Positions 29,517-38,113 of a DNA stretch of 41,620 nt are shown here, piece by piece. Location: NCBI GenBank assembly GCA_903831155.1, contig CAIKWU010000483.1, forward strand, positions 1 through 41,620, read 5' to 3'. The stretch comes from an uncultured Planctomycetaceae bacterium (GTDB lineage: Bacteria > Planctomycetota > Planctomycetia > Pirellulales > UBA1268). Each line of letters starts with the position of its first letter. Within the stretch, counting starts at the first letter, position 1. The notes below the pieces were generated by a model, which did not search any database, was not told where the DNA came from, and saw nothing but the letters and a program-made list of their open reading frames with translations. The position numbers and the translations under genes are program-made.

Positions 29517-30872
29517 TCAGTCGTCGATGCCGAGCTGCCGGAGCTTGGTTCGCAGGGTCGCCCGGTCGAGGCCCAGGAGCCTCGCGGCGGCCGTGCGGTT
29601 GCCGCCGGTGTGGGCGAGGGCCTCGCGGAGGAGCGTGGCTTCGACGAGCCGGACCGTGCGGTCGTGGAGGTCGGGCTCCGGCAGCCGTCCGAAGGCGGCG
29701 CGGGCGGCGGCGGCCCATTCGCGGATGGCGGCCCCGACCTGCCGCGTGGCGGCGTCGACCGTCCCGCCTGCGCCGCGATCGTCCGAGGGCAGGTGCTCCG
29801 GCCGCAGGGTCGAGCCCCGGGCGACGACGGCGGCGTGTTCCACGGCTGCCCGGAGCTCGCGGACATCGCCGGGCCACGCCCGCGCCCGCGCCGCCGCGAG
29901 GAACTCCGGCGACACGCCCGTGGGCCGGGTCCGCGTGGTCGCGGCATGACGCGCGAGGAACGTGCGGACGAGCGATTCGACGTCCTCCAGCCGGGCGGCG
30001 AGCGGCGGCAGCGCGATCGTCAGCGGCTGCCGAGTTGGGGCGAGCCCGTGCCAGGGCCCCGTTGCAGTGGCCGGCCGGGAGGTGGTGACGATCAGGCGCG
30101 CCGGTGGCGCCGCTTCCTGCCCGGGGGCGGTGCCGTGGCCGGAGTCGACGAGCCCGGCCAGCCGCTCCTGCACCTCCGAAGTCGCCGCCTCGATGTCCTT
30201 CACGAGAAGCGTGCCGCCGGCAGCGCGGGCCACCAGTCCGGTCGAGTCGCCCCCGAAGAGTTCGGTGGCGATCGTGCCGGGCGCCAGTGCCGACAGGCTC
30301 GTGACCAGGAGCGGGCCGTCGTGTCTTCGAGAGTGCGCGTGGATCGCGCGGGCGGCCAGCTCCCTGCCGCTGCCGGCCGGACCCGAGACCAGCACGGGCA
30401 GGTCGCTGCCGGCAGCGACCGCGATCGCCCGGAAGACCTCCTGCATCGCCGGTGAACTGCCGACGAGCGTGGGAGGGGCGGCATCGGCCGCGCCCACGGA
30501 GGCACCGCCGCCGCGTTCGGCAACCGCCCGCGCCACGACCGCCGACACGTGTTCGAGGTCGAACGGCTTGACGAGATAGTCGCAGGCCCCGGCCCTGACG
30601 GCCCGCACGGCGGTGTCGAGGTCGCCGAACGCGGTCATCACCACGATCGCCGCGTCGCCGGCGACGGCCCGCAGGTCGGGGATCGCCTCGATGCCGTCCC
30701 GGCCGGGCAGGCGGACGTCGAGCAGGATCGCGTCGGGAGCGTGCCGCGTGGTGGCGGCAAGGGCCTCGCCGACGTTCGCCGCCAGGTCGACGTCGTGCCC
30801 CTCGTCGGAGAGCATCTCCTTGAGGCTCCAGCCGATCGCAGGCTCGTCGTCCACGACCAGCACGCGGCTCAT
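29517..30872 (-). CDS. NtrC-like response regulator with degenerate AAA+ domain
   Basis: This 451-aa protein has receiver, AAA+-like and Fis-type helix-turn-helix domains in the NtrC order. The receiver (1-120) is intact, with DD8-9, Asp52 and KPFD. The central domain keeps the fold landmarks but not the chemistry. Walker A reads GPAGSGRE with Arg in place of Lys. The sigma-54 contact loop GAFTGA is absent because ELFGGDSTGLVARAAGG skips the segment. Walker B reads LLVKDIE in place of FLDEI. The C-terminal helix-turn-helix is NRTAAARLLGLDRATLRTKLRQLG. It should bind DNA in a phosphorylation-dependent way but not drive sigma-54 opening. Its start overlaps the kinase stop by 4 bp. Confidence 0.9.
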   Translation of the reverse strand: MSRVLVVDDEPAIGWSLKEMLSDEGHDVDLAANVGEALAATTRHAPDAILLDVRLPGRDGIEAIPDLRAVAGDAAIVVMTAFGDLDTAVRAVRAGACDYLVKPFDLEHVSAVVARAVAERGGGASVGAADAAPPTLVGSSPAMQEVFRAIAVAAGSDLPVLVSGPAGSGRELAARAIHAHSRRHDGPLLVTSLSALAPGTIATELFGGDSTGLVARAAGGTLLVKDIEAATSEVQERLAGLVDSGHGTAPGQEAAPPARLIVTTSRPATATGPWHGLAPTRQPLTIALPPLAARLEDVESLVRTFLARHAATTRTRPTGVSPEFLAAARARAWPGDVRELRAAVEHAAVVARGSTLRPEHLPSDDRGAGGTVDAATRQVGAAIREWAAAARAAFGRLPEPDLHDRTVRLVEATLLREALAHTGGNRTAAARLLGLDRATLRTKLRQLGIDD

Positions 30873-32293
30873 GCGACGGTCTCTCCGGTGACGATCTGCG
30901 TGGCGGGCAGCCGGATCTCGAACCGCGTGCGTCCGTCGTCCCGCCGCCACTCGAGCCGGCCGCCGTGCTGCTCGGCCACGGCCCTGGCGACGGTGAGCCC
31001 GAGCCCGACCCCCTCCTGCTTGCCCGTCACGAACGGCTCGTGAAGCGACTCGGCGAGTTCGTCCGGCGGACCCGGACCGTCGTCCTCGACGACGAGCGCG
31101 GGGCCGGCAGGATCGGCCACGGCGGCGACCGTCACGTGCCCACCACCACCGGCCGCGTCGATCGCGTTGAGCGCGAGGTTGACCAGCGCCGCCCGCAGGC
31201 CCTCGCGTCGGCCGATGACGCTGGCGTGGCACGGCGGCCCGCTGGCGAGCGCCACGCCGGCATGGCCGCACCGCGGACCCACGAGGTCTCGAACCTCGGC
31301 GGCGAGGGCGTCGAGATCGACGGCCGCCGGCACGGTCGCCGGCGGTCGGCCCAGGGCGAGCAGGCCGCGAACCTCCTCCTCCACGATCTCCAACTGCCTG
31401 ACGGCCACGGCGAGGCTGTCGTCGGGCCGCCCTGCCGGCGGCGATCCGGCACAGCGGCGGCGGTGAAGGTCGATCGCCAGCCGGGCGCCCGTGATCGCGT
31501 TTCGAAGCTCGTGGGCGAAGCCCGCGGCGAGCTGGCCGAGCAGCCGCTCCCGCTCGCCGGCGACGAGCCGGTCGCGGAGGGTTTCGAGTTCGCCCCGCAT
31601 CCGCTCGACGCCGGCCGCGAGGCGGCCCACCTCGTCGTCGCCGCGACCCGCGCCCCCCTGCTCCGCGGTGAAATCACCCGTCGAGAATCGCTCCACCCGC
31701 CGTTCGATCGCCGCGATCCGCCGCGCGATACTGCCGGTGGTGAGGAGCCCCAGCGGCACGAGCACGGCGAGCGTCGCAGCCGCCACCGCGAGCACGGGCC
31801 AGACGGCGGCCCAGGTCGTGGCCGCGAGATTCCGCACCGGTGTCAGCACCAACGCCCGCTCGGGCCGCACCCCTCCCGCGCGGACGATGCCGACGGCATA
31901 ACGGTTTTCGCCGAGCGTGATCACGTCCCCGTCGTTGGCCTCGCGCAGCAGGGAGGTTGCCGCCGCGAGCCGGTCGGCGCCGAGCGTCGTCGTGCCGGGA
32001 GCGTCGGCCGCTTCGTCCCAGACCACGAGTTCGCTGCCGGTGAGATCGCCGAGGGCATCGACCACCGCCGGCGACAGCGGGATCCGCGAGCGGTCGAGGG
32101 CGGCCACGATCCGCTCGCGGCCCAGCGTGGCGGCCCCGAGGGCGTTGCGGGTGGCCAGCCATGCGGCGAAGGCGACGTTGGCGATCACGGCAGCGAGCAC
32201 GAGCCCGACCACGGGCCAGACGAGCTGCGCGGAGAGCGTGCGACCCGGGAGTGGCATGGGAGGCTCGGTCGGTGGTCGGTTCGACGACTCCAT
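30869..32293 (-). CDS. Membrane sensor histidine kinase (HAMP, HisKA, HATPase)
   Basis: This 474-aa kinase has membrane segments at about 24-50 and 163-188 bracketing a periplasmic sensor of about 110 residues. Then come a HAMP domain (about 187-240), a HisKA helix with phospho-His in GFAHELRNAITGARLAID, and a HATPase_c domain with NLALNAIDAAGGGG, VVEDDGPGPP and GVGLGLTVARAV. It is the partner of the NtrC-like regulator, whose start it overlaps by 4 bp. The start at 32293 has no clear ribosome site; an internal ATG at 32257 is an alternative. Its start lies only 31 bp from that of the divergent glycosidase-like gene. Confidence 0.93.
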   Translation of the reverse strand: MESSNRPPTEPPMPLPGRTLSAQLVWPVVGLVLAAVIANVAFAAWLATRNALGAATLGRERIVAALDRSRIPLSPAVVDALGDLTGSELVVWDEAADAPGTTTLGADRLAAATSLLREANDGDVITLGENRYAVGIVRAGGVRPERALVLTPVRNLAATTWAAVWPVLAVAAATLAVLVPLGLLTTGSIARRIAAIERRVERFSTGDFTAEQGGAGRGDDEVGRLAAGVERMRGELETLRDRLVAGERERLLGQLAAGFAHELRNAITGARLAIDLHRRRCAGSPPAGRPDDSLAVAVRQLEIVEEEVRGLLALGRPPATVPAAVDLDALAAEVRDLVGPRCGHAGVALASGPPCHASVIGRREGLRAALVNLALNAIDAAGGGGHVTVAAVADPAGPALVVEDDGPGPPDELAESLHEPFVTGKQEGVGLGLTVARAVAEQHGGRLEWRRDDGRTRFEIRLPATQIVTGETVA

Positions 32294-32324
32294 GGTACCG
32301 GGCCGCGGGCCGTATCATGCCGGC

Positions 32325-33275
32325 ATGCCGCTCCGGACATCGATCGCCTGCCTGCTCGCCGCCGCCACGATGACGCGGGCCGCGGAGCTCGAGTTTCCCC
32401 GCCAGCTGGTCGCATTCGGGCCCCCGTCGGCCGCGGCGCTCTTCTCCGGCGGCGGTCCCGGCGCCTGGGACCGCGACCTGCGGGAGCGGGGCTGGATCCT
32501 CCGGCGCGGCGGCCGCTGGCACCTCTGGTACACGGGCTCGAATCCCGATCGTGATCCCGTGCGTCGCCTCGGCCACGCGACCAGCCCGGACGGGCTCAAC
32601 TGGCGGCGATCATCGGACCGGCCCGCCGTGCCGGACCTTTGGGTGGAGGACGTGTGCGTCGCATCGATGACCGGATCGGGTGGCGACGTGTTTCGCATGG
32701 TGGCCGAGGGAGAGCACGACGTCGCCCACCTGCTCGTCTCACGGGATCTCGCCCGGTGGAGATCGTGCGGCCCGCTCGACATCCGCCTCGCCGCCGGCGG
32801 GCCGATTCCCGCCGGCCCCCGCGGCACGCCCACGCTTCTCCTGCACCGCGGCGCGTGGCACCTTCTCTACGAGCGACGCGACGACGGCGTCTGGCTGGCG
32901 ACGTCGCGGGACGGCCGCACCTTCACGAACGTGCGGGACGAACCGGTGATCGCCTGCGGGCCCGAGGCCTACGACCTCCACGGCGTGGCGGTCGACCAGG
33001 TGGTGTGCTTCGATGGCCGGTGGTACGCCTATTACCACGCGAGCCCCGACCCCGGGCGGAGGACGTGGCAGACCTGCATCGCCGCGAGCGACGATCTCCT
33101 CCACTGGGAGAAGTGGAGCGGCAACCCCCTGCTGCCCGTCGATCCTGATCACCCGAAGCGGTCGAGCGGCACCGTGATCCACGACGGCGAGCGGATCAGG
33201 CTCTACACCACGCACCCGGACGTCCGCGTGCGGTTCTCGGTCGATCCCGTGGCGGCGGACCGGCTCAGGCGGTGA
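32325..33275 (+). CDS. Secreted five-bladed beta-propeller glycoside-hydrolase-like protein
   Basis: This 316-aa exported protein begins with a signal peptide (MPLRTSIACLLAAATMTRA). Repeated strand motifs follow of the type R-x-G-R-W-H-L-W-Y-T-G, ATSPDGLNW, SRDLARWRSCG and ASDDLLHWEKW. This is the arabinanase/levansucrase five-bladed propeller of GH43, GH62, GH32, GH68 and related families. The family and substrate cannot be fixed from sequence alone. DLWVEDVCV and GPEAYDLHGVAV are candidate active-site stretches. The ATG at 32325 is used since it opens the signal peptide. The neighbour uxaC, with which its 3' end overlaps by 11 bp, also handles sugar, so a plant- or algal-polysaccharide setting is possible. 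Confidence 0.82.
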   Translation: MPLRTSIACLLAAATMTRAAELEFPRQLVAFGPPSAAALFSGGGPGAWDRDLRERGWILRRGGRWHLWYTGSNPDRDPVRRLGHATSPDGLNWRRSSDRPAVPDLWVEDVCVASMTGSGGDVFRMVAEGEHDVAHLLVSRDLARWRSCGPLDIRLAAGGPIPAGPRGTPTLLLHRGAWHLLYERRDDGVWLATSRDGRTFTNVRDEPVIACGPEAYDLHGVAVDQVVCFDGRWYAYYHASPDPGRRTWQTCIAASDDLLHWEKWSGNPLLPVDPDHPKRSSGTVIHDGERIRLYTTHPDVRVRFSVDPVAADRLRR

Positions 33276-34674
33276 CCGGGTCGACGAACATCGCCCGGGC
33301 GTTGCCGTGGCAGACGCCCTCGACCACGGCGTCGAGCCAGTCGCGGCGGTCGGGCAGGCGGCCGGTCGCCACGTCGCTGCCGAGCAGGTCGCAGAGGATC
33401 CGCCGGAAGTATTCATGCCGGGGATAGGAGAGGAACGACCGCGAGTCGGTCACCATCCCGACGAACCGTGAGAGGAGGCCGAGGTCCGAAAGCATGTTCA
33501 TCTGGTCGCGCATGCCCCGCTCCTGGTCCATGAACCACCAGCCGCTGCCCCACTGCATCTTGCCGGGGATCACGCCGTCCTGGAACGAGCCCGGCATCGC
33601 GGCGAACAGGGCGTTGTCGGCGGGGTTGATGTTGTAGAGGATCGTGCGGCCGAGGCTGCCCTCGTCGACGAGCCGGCCGAGGAACCGGACGAGGCCCGGG
33701 CCCTGCGACAGGTCGCCGATCGTGTCGCAGCCGGAGTCGGCGCCGAGCCGGCGGGCCATCGGGGCGTTGGGGTCGCGGAAGGCGCCGAGGTGCAGCTGGG
33801 TCACGAAGCCCCGGGCGTGGTTGAGCCGGGCGACGTGGAGCGCGACGTGCGTGGCGAACCGGTCGGCCTCTTCCGCCGTGGCGGGCGTCCCGGCAAGCGT
33901 CCGCTGCCAGATCGCGGCGGCCTCGGCGTCGGTGAGGTGCGTGGCGGCGAGCACGTCGAGGCCGTGGTCGCTCGCCCGGCAGCCGGCGGCGGCGAAGTCG
34001 GCGTGCCGCTTCGTGAGTGCGGCGAGGAGGCCCGAGTGGGTGTCGGTGGCGACGCCGGCGATGTCGGCGAGCCGTCGTGCCCAGGCCTTCACCTTCTCGG
34101 GCTGATGCACCTTGCCGGCGACGTCGGGGCGGAAGGTGGGCACCACCTTCACCGGAAATCCCGAGGCGGTGATCCGTGCATGCCAGTCGAGGGAGTCGGC
34201 CGGGTCGTCGGTGGTGCCGACGAGCACCACGTTCATCTTCCTGAGGATGCCGCGGGCGGTGAGCGGCCCCGTCGTCAGCTGGTGGTTGGCTTCGTTCCAG
34301 ACCTTCTCGGCCGTCGTGCCGTCGAGCAGGTCGTCGATTCCGAAGTGCCGGCGGAGCTCGAGGTGCGTCCAGTGGAAGAGCGGATTGCGGAGCGTGTGCG
34401 GCACCGTCTCGGCCCAGGCCTGGAACTTTTCCCGCGGCGTGGCCGAGCCCGTGATCCGCTCCTCGTTCACGCCGTCGGCCCGCATGGCCCGCCACTTGTA
34501 GTGGTCGCCCTCGAGCCAGGCGGCGTGGAGGCTCTCGAAGCGACGGTCCTCGGCGATGTCCTTCGGGCTCAGGTGGCAGTGGTAGTCGACGATCGGCTGG
34601 GGCGCCGCCACCCGGCGGTAGAGGTCGGCGGCCACCGGAGACGAAAGCAGGAAGTCGTCGCCGCAGAATCCCAT
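33265..34674 (-). CDS. uxaC: Glucuronate isomerase
   Basis: This enzyme interconverts D-glucuronate and D-fructuronate (and galacturonate and tagaturonate), the first step of hexuronate breakdown. The protein is 469 aa, the family norm. Signature stretches are VDYHCHLSPKDIAEDRRF (29-46, metal-binding His), DDPADSLDWHARI, QLHLGAFRDPN, LGRTILYNINPADNALFA, MQWGSGWWFMDQERGMRDQMN and MVTDSRSFLSYPRHEYFRR. It begins 7 bp after mscL and is probably cotranscribed with it. The other hexuronate genes (uxaB, uxuA, kdgK) are not in the window. Confidence 0.96.
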   Translation of the reverse strand: MGFCGDDFLLSSPVAADLYRRVAAPQPIVDYHCHLSPKDIAEDRRFESLHAAWLEGDHYKWRAMRADGVNEERITGSATPREKFQAWAETVPHTLRNPLFHWTHLELRRHFGIDDLLDGTTAEKVWNEANHQLTTGPLTARGILRKMNVVLVGTTDDPADSLDWHARITASGFPVKVVPTFRPDVAGKVHQPEKVKAWARRLADIAGVATDTHSGLLAALTKRHADFAAAGCRASDHGLDVLAATHLTDAEAAAIWQRTLAGTPATAEEADRFATHVALHVARLNHARGFVTQLHLGAFRDPNAPMARRLGADSGCDTIGDLSQGPGLVRFLGRLVDEGSLGRTILYNINPADNALFAAMPGSFQDGVIPGKMQWGSGWWFMDQERGMRDQMNMLSDLGLLSRFVGMVTDSRSFLSYPRHEYFRRILCDLLGSDVATGRLPDRRDWLDAVVEGVCHGNARAMFVDPVTA

Positions 34675-34681
34675 GGTCGGC

Positions 34682-35146
34682 TCACTTCTTCACGAGGGCG
34701 TCGCGAATCTCACGCAGCAGCGCGATGTCCTCGGGCGGAGCGGCCGGCGTGTCGTCCTTCTTGGTCTCGAACTTCGCCTTCGCCGTGTTGATCGCCTTGA
34801 TCACCACGAAGATCGCGGCGGCCACCAGCATGAAGTCGACCACCGACTGGATGAAGGGGCCGTAGTTGAGGATCGGGTAGTTCTGGAAGATCATCACCGG
34901 CTTGCCGTCTTCCATCACCATCGTGCCGTCGGCGTTGAGCTTCGGCGCCTCCGTCTTGATCTTGTATGCCAGGTCGGTGAAGTTCACGCCGAACTTGCTC
35001 GTCAGCAGGTTGAGCGGCGGCATGATGATGTTGGCGACGAGCGAGCCGATGATCTTGCCGAAGGCGCTGCCGATCACCACGCCGACGGCGAGGTCGATCA
35101 CGTTGCCCCGCATCGCGAAATCGCGGAACTCCTTGAGAAGGCCCAT
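34682..35146 (-). CDS. mscL: Large-conductance mechanosensitive channel
   Basis: MscL opens under membrane tension to release solutes during osmotic down-shock. The protein is 154 aa, slightly longer than the usual 136-150. It starts MGLLKEFRDFAMRGNVIDLAVGVVIG, with the N-terminal helix and first membrane helix, and has the pore-constriction segment AFGKIIGSLVANIIMPPL. The second membrane helix is SVVDFMLVAAAIFVVIKAI (about 100-120). The cytoplasmic bundle includes DIALLREIRDAL. A loop of about 40 residues between the helices (residues about 45-95) contains an extra charged stretch. The ATG has GGAG 10 nt upstream. Confidence 0.96.
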   Translation of the reverse strand: MGLLKEFRDFAMRGNVIDLAVGVVIGSAFGKIIGSLVANIIMPPLNLLTSKFGVNFTDLAYKIKTEAPKLNADGTMVMEDGKPVMIFQNYPILNYGPFIQSVVDFMLVAAAIFVVIKAINTAKAKFETKKDDTPAAPPEDIALLREIRDALVKK

Positions 35147-35277
35147 GGTGGTCGTGCTCCGGGGGTGGTTGGGGGGCGACAGTATGCCGCGTCGGCGCCG
35201 GCCCGTTCAACGTCGCCGGCTTCCGCCGCCGGCGGGTAGAGTGCTGTCGGACTTCACCTCGACCCTGGACGTGACCC

Positions 35278-37362
35278 ATGTCGACCATCGGGCTGGCCCT
35301 CTCCGGGGGCGGATTCCGAGCCACGCTCTACCACCTCGGCGTGGTCCGCTATTTCCGCGACTGCGGGGCCCTCGAGCGGGTCGGCGACATCGCCTCGGTC
35401 TCGGGGGGCAGCATTCTGGCGGCACACCTGGTGCTCAACTGGGATCGCTACACCGGCGACGACGCGGCCTTCGCGGAGGCGGCGAAGGAGATCGTCCGCT
35501 TCGTGCAGCACGACGTCCGCAACCGGATCGTGCGGCGGCTGCCGCTCCTCTTTCCGATCCGCCTCGTCGGCAAGCTCACCGGCTGGCAGGCGGCCTCCTT
35601 CACGCCCAACGCGCTGCTCGAGAAGGCCTACCGGCAGTTCCTCTACGGCGACCGCCGGCTCTTCGAGCTTCCCGAGAAGCCGAATCTCCACATCCTCTCG
35701 ACCAACGTCAGCGACGGCGTGATGGCCGTGTTCGACCGTGAGGGGCTCCACATCCAGAAGCGGGAGCAGGGCGAGACCGACCCCTTTCGCCACATCGCCG
35801 GGGAGACGGCTTCGATCGCGAAGGTGGTGAGCGCGTCGTCGGCGTTTCCGGGGTTCTTTCCACCGGTCGAGATCACGGCCCACGACCTCGGCGTGCACGA
35901 GGGGCAGTTTCCGGCCGAGTCGTTCACCGACGGCGGCGTCTACGACAACCTCGGCACCCGGGCCTTCGCCTGGCTGACGGCCCACCGGGGCCGTTCCTAC
36001 CATCGCGTCGTCGTCAGCGACGCGGGCAAGCCGTTTCAGATCCTCGGCAACGCGCCGCTGGGATTCATCGCCCAGTCGATCCGGGCGACGGACATCCTCT
36101 GGGACCGCGTCTGGCAGCTCGAGCGGGAGAACTTCGGCGACCAGAACGGATACCACTTCCTTCCGGTCACGCACATCGTCGATCCCCGCGACGACGCCCA
36201 CGCGATGCACCCCGTGGTGCAGGCGGAGGTGTCGTGCATCCGCACCGACCTCGACCGGTTCAGCGACCTGGAGGTCAACGCCCTGGTGGCCCACGGCTAC
36301 GAGGTGGCCCGCAGCCTGCACCGGCGGATCGGCGGGAAGGCGCTCGTGCCCGTGTGCGAAGGCCCCCCCTGGGAGCCGTTGCCGGGGCGGCATTCGGTGG
36401 TGGTGTCGACCCCGCCCGACCCCGGCCACGGAACGGCTCGCAAGGCGGGCACGAGCTCACCGGCGCGACTGGAGGAACAGCTTCGCCGCTCCAGCCAGCG
36501 CAAGGTCTGGTCGACGCTCCTCGACTGGCAGGACTGGCCGAGCTACCTCTATGTCGCGCTCGGGTTCCTGCTGTTCGTCGCCCTGCCGGTGCACGTCTAC
36601 CGGCTGCACCGCCACGCCCAGATGCTCACGAGCATGATCGACTCGATCGCCGAGGGCGATCCCGACATCCGGCTCGTGCTCGACCTCGTGGAGGCCGATC
36701 CGCTCGATTCCTGGCAGAAGCTCGAGGTGGTCGATGCCACCGAGACGACGGCCGACGACTACGAGGGGCTCGAGGTTCTGGCCTACAGCCGGATCACCGA
36801 TCTCCGCACCGCGTGGAGCGGCGGCCTCAGGCCCGACCTCGGCGGCCAGGTGCACTTCCGCGAGCGCGCCGTCCTCAGGGTCACCGACGAGGCCCGCCGC
36901 AAGCGGGGCGTGGTGTTCCGCACGATGCTGCCGGTCCAGGACATCGAGTACCGTCAGCCGAAGGATGGCGCCCCCATGCGGGTCCGCCGGGTTCGCGGTG
37001 GTGAACCCGGCGGCGGCCCGGACCTGCACTACGAGATCCACGTCGACCTGTCGCGGGCGCCGGTCGGACAGCCGGTGCCGTTCGAACTCGCGGCGGTCGT
37101 CAGGTTCGCGTCGCTGCCGGCTGGCCGGATGCCGATGGTGATGCAGTTCGACGCGGACCTGCTCACGGTCTGGATCCTGTTTCCGGACGACCATCCCTAC
37201 AAGTGGTATCAGCTCGTCACCTATCCGCGGGGCGATGCCGCCGCGACGGAGCCGCTCACGTCGCGGTACACGATCGACCATCCCTACGGCCGTCTGATCG
37301 GCTGGTCGGTGATCACGCCCCGCGAGGGCACCGTCTACGAGTGCCGCTGGACGGGCGACTGA
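35278..37362 (+). CDS. Patatin-like phospholipase with membrane segment and unknown C-terminal domain
   Basis: This 694-aa protein begins with a patatin lipase domain (1-340). The oxyanion loop is SGGGFRA (9-15). The nucleophile is Ser42 in SVSGGS, where the first Gly of the GxSxG elbow is Ser. The catalytic Asp is Asp218 in TDGGVYDN. Such domains hydrolyse phospholipids through a Ser-Asp dyad. A membrane helix (about 422-441, SYLYVALGFLLFVALPVHV) follows, then about 250 residues with no domain I recognise, rich in beta-like stretches (VHFRERAVLRV, HYEIHVDLS, WILFPDDHPYKWYQL). No signal peptide is present, so the lipase half should be cytosolic and the tail on the other side of the membrane. 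It is convergent with crcB. Confidence 0.88.
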   Translation: MSTIGLALSGGGFRATLYHLGVVRYFRDCGALERVGDIASVSGGSILAAHLVLNWDRYTGDDAAFAEAAKEIVRFVQHDVRNRIVRRLPLLFPIRLVGKLTGWQAASFTPNALLEKAYRQFLYGDRRLFELPEKPNLHILSTNVSDGVMAVFDREGLHIQKREQGETDPFRHIAGETASIAKVVSASSAFPGFFPPVEITAHDLGVHEGQFPAESFTDGGVYDNLGTRAFAWLTAHRGRSYHRVVVSDAGKPFQILGNAPLGFIAQSIRATDILWDRVWQLERENFGDQNGYHFLPVTHIVDPRDDAHAMHPVVQAEVSCIRTDLDRFSDLEVNALVAHGYEVARSLHRRIGGKALVPVCEGPPWEPLPGRHSVVVSTPPDPGHGTARKAGTSSPARLEEQLRRSSQRKVWSTLLDWQDWPSYLYVALGFLLFVALPVHVYRLHRHAQMLTSMIDSIAEGDPDIRLVLDLVEADPLDSWQKLEVVDATETTADDYEGLEVLAYSRITDLRTAWSGGLRPDLGGQVHFRERAVLRVTDEARRKRGVVFRTMLPVQDIEYRQPKDGAPMRVRRVRGGEPGGGPDLHYEIHVDLSRAPVGQPVPFELAAVVRFASLPAGRMPMVMQFDADLLTVWILFPDDHPYKWYQLVTYPRGDAAATEPLTSRYTIDHPYGRLIGWSVITPREGTVYECRWTGD

Positions 37363-37370
37363 CGGGCGTC

Positions 37371-37745
37371 TCAGCGGAAACAGCGCAGCCCGGCCCAGAC
37401 CGCGGCAAGGCCGAGCAGCGTGGTGGCCACCACGTAGGCGGCCGCCGCCGGTCCGCGGCCCGACTCGGCCATCTCGACCGACTGGAAGGCGAAGCTCGAG
37501 TAGGTCGTGAAGCCGCCCAGAAGGCCCACGAGGAGCACGCCGTCGAGTTCGGTGGGGAGGCTGCGGGACCGCACGTAGGAGTAGATCGCCCCGAAGACGA
37601 ACGACCCCGCGACGTTCACGGCGAGCGTGCCCCAGGGGAACGCGGGGCCGAAGAGCCTCACGGCCACCGCCGTGCAGCCGGCCCGGAGAACCGTCCCCAC
37701 CGCGCCGGCGAGCCCGAGGAGCATGAGGTTGGCGATCGAGTTCAC
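37371..37745 (-). CDS. crcB: Fluoride ion channel CrcB/Fluc
   Basis: CrcB exports fluoride as a dual-topology dimer. The protein is 124 aa with four membrane helices. The family motifs are GAVGTVLR (14-21), PWGTLAVNVAGSFVFG (37-52) and GLLGGFTTYSSFAF, whose phenylalanines line the fluoride path. It starts at a GTG (37743-37745) with GGAG 7 nt upstream. CrcB genes are often behind a fluoride riboswitch, and I did not find that motif in the 180 nt upstream. The gene converges with the patatin gene, leaving 8 bp between stops. Confidence 0.95.
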   Translation of the reverse strand: MNSIANLMLLGLAGAVGTVLRAGCTAVAVRLFGPAFPWGTLAVNVAGSFVFGAIYSYVRSRSLPTELDGVLLVGLLGGFTTYSSFAFQSVEMAESGRGPAAAAYVVATTLLGLAAVWAGLRCFR

Positions 37746-37925
37746 GGCGCGTCTCCGCTTTCACCGCCCTGATTGCCCATGAGGTCGTTCCGCCACAGCA
37801 GGTGCCGCACCCTGGCCGGGGACGAGTGGCGAAGCCTGGTGGACTGGGCAGGCTCGGCGGAACGGGTGATGCCGAACTTCGCCGCCCCACGTGCGTAGTA
37901 TTGGTCAACCACGGAGGGTTTCATC

Positions 37926-38093
37926 ATGGACGCCCACTTCAACGAGTATCTGGCCGCCGTCGCCGGCCTGCAGGATCTCTACGGCCACCCGGCCGAGGAC
38001 CACCCGACCGAGTTCCACGACGAGGTCACGCCTCCCGTCTCGGCGACCGAGCCGGCCCCGGCGGCCACGACCACGATCGCCGCCTCGCTCTGA
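37926..38093 (+). CDS. Small acidic protein, 55 residues
   Basis: A 55-codon plus-strand frame starts at the ATG at 37926 and has GGAGGG exactly 7 nt upstream, the strongest ribosome site in this part of the window. The protein begins MDAHFNEYLAAVAGLQDLYG, a likely amphipathic helix. It continues with acidic His/Pro residues (HPAEDHPTEFHDE) and ends in an Ala/Thr/Pro tail. There is no signal peptide or membrane segment. It is divergent from crcB and ends 20 bp before the convergent endonuclease-like gene. I do not recognise the family, and the call rests on the ribosome site. Confidence 0.5.
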   Translation: MDAHFNEYLAAVAGLQDLYGHPAEDHPTEFHDEVTPPVSATEPAPAATTTIAASL

Positions 38094-38113
38094 CCCGAAC
38101 GCAGCGGACGTCG

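Noticed and set aside
33790..34791. Plus-strand 333-codon frame opposite uxaC
   Set aside because: Shadow of a full-length, well-conserved isomerase gene.
37746..37925. Fluoride riboswitch upstream of crcB
   Set aside because: No match to the conserved pseudoknot sequence could be found.
37742..37942. Minus-strand 66-codon frame ending with a GTGA overlap onto the crcB start
   Set aside because: The overlap looks like translational coupling, but the frame lacks a good ribosome site, its start region overlaps the strong ribosome site of the plus-strand 55-aa gene, and the product resembles nothing. A coupled leader peptide cannot be fully excluded.
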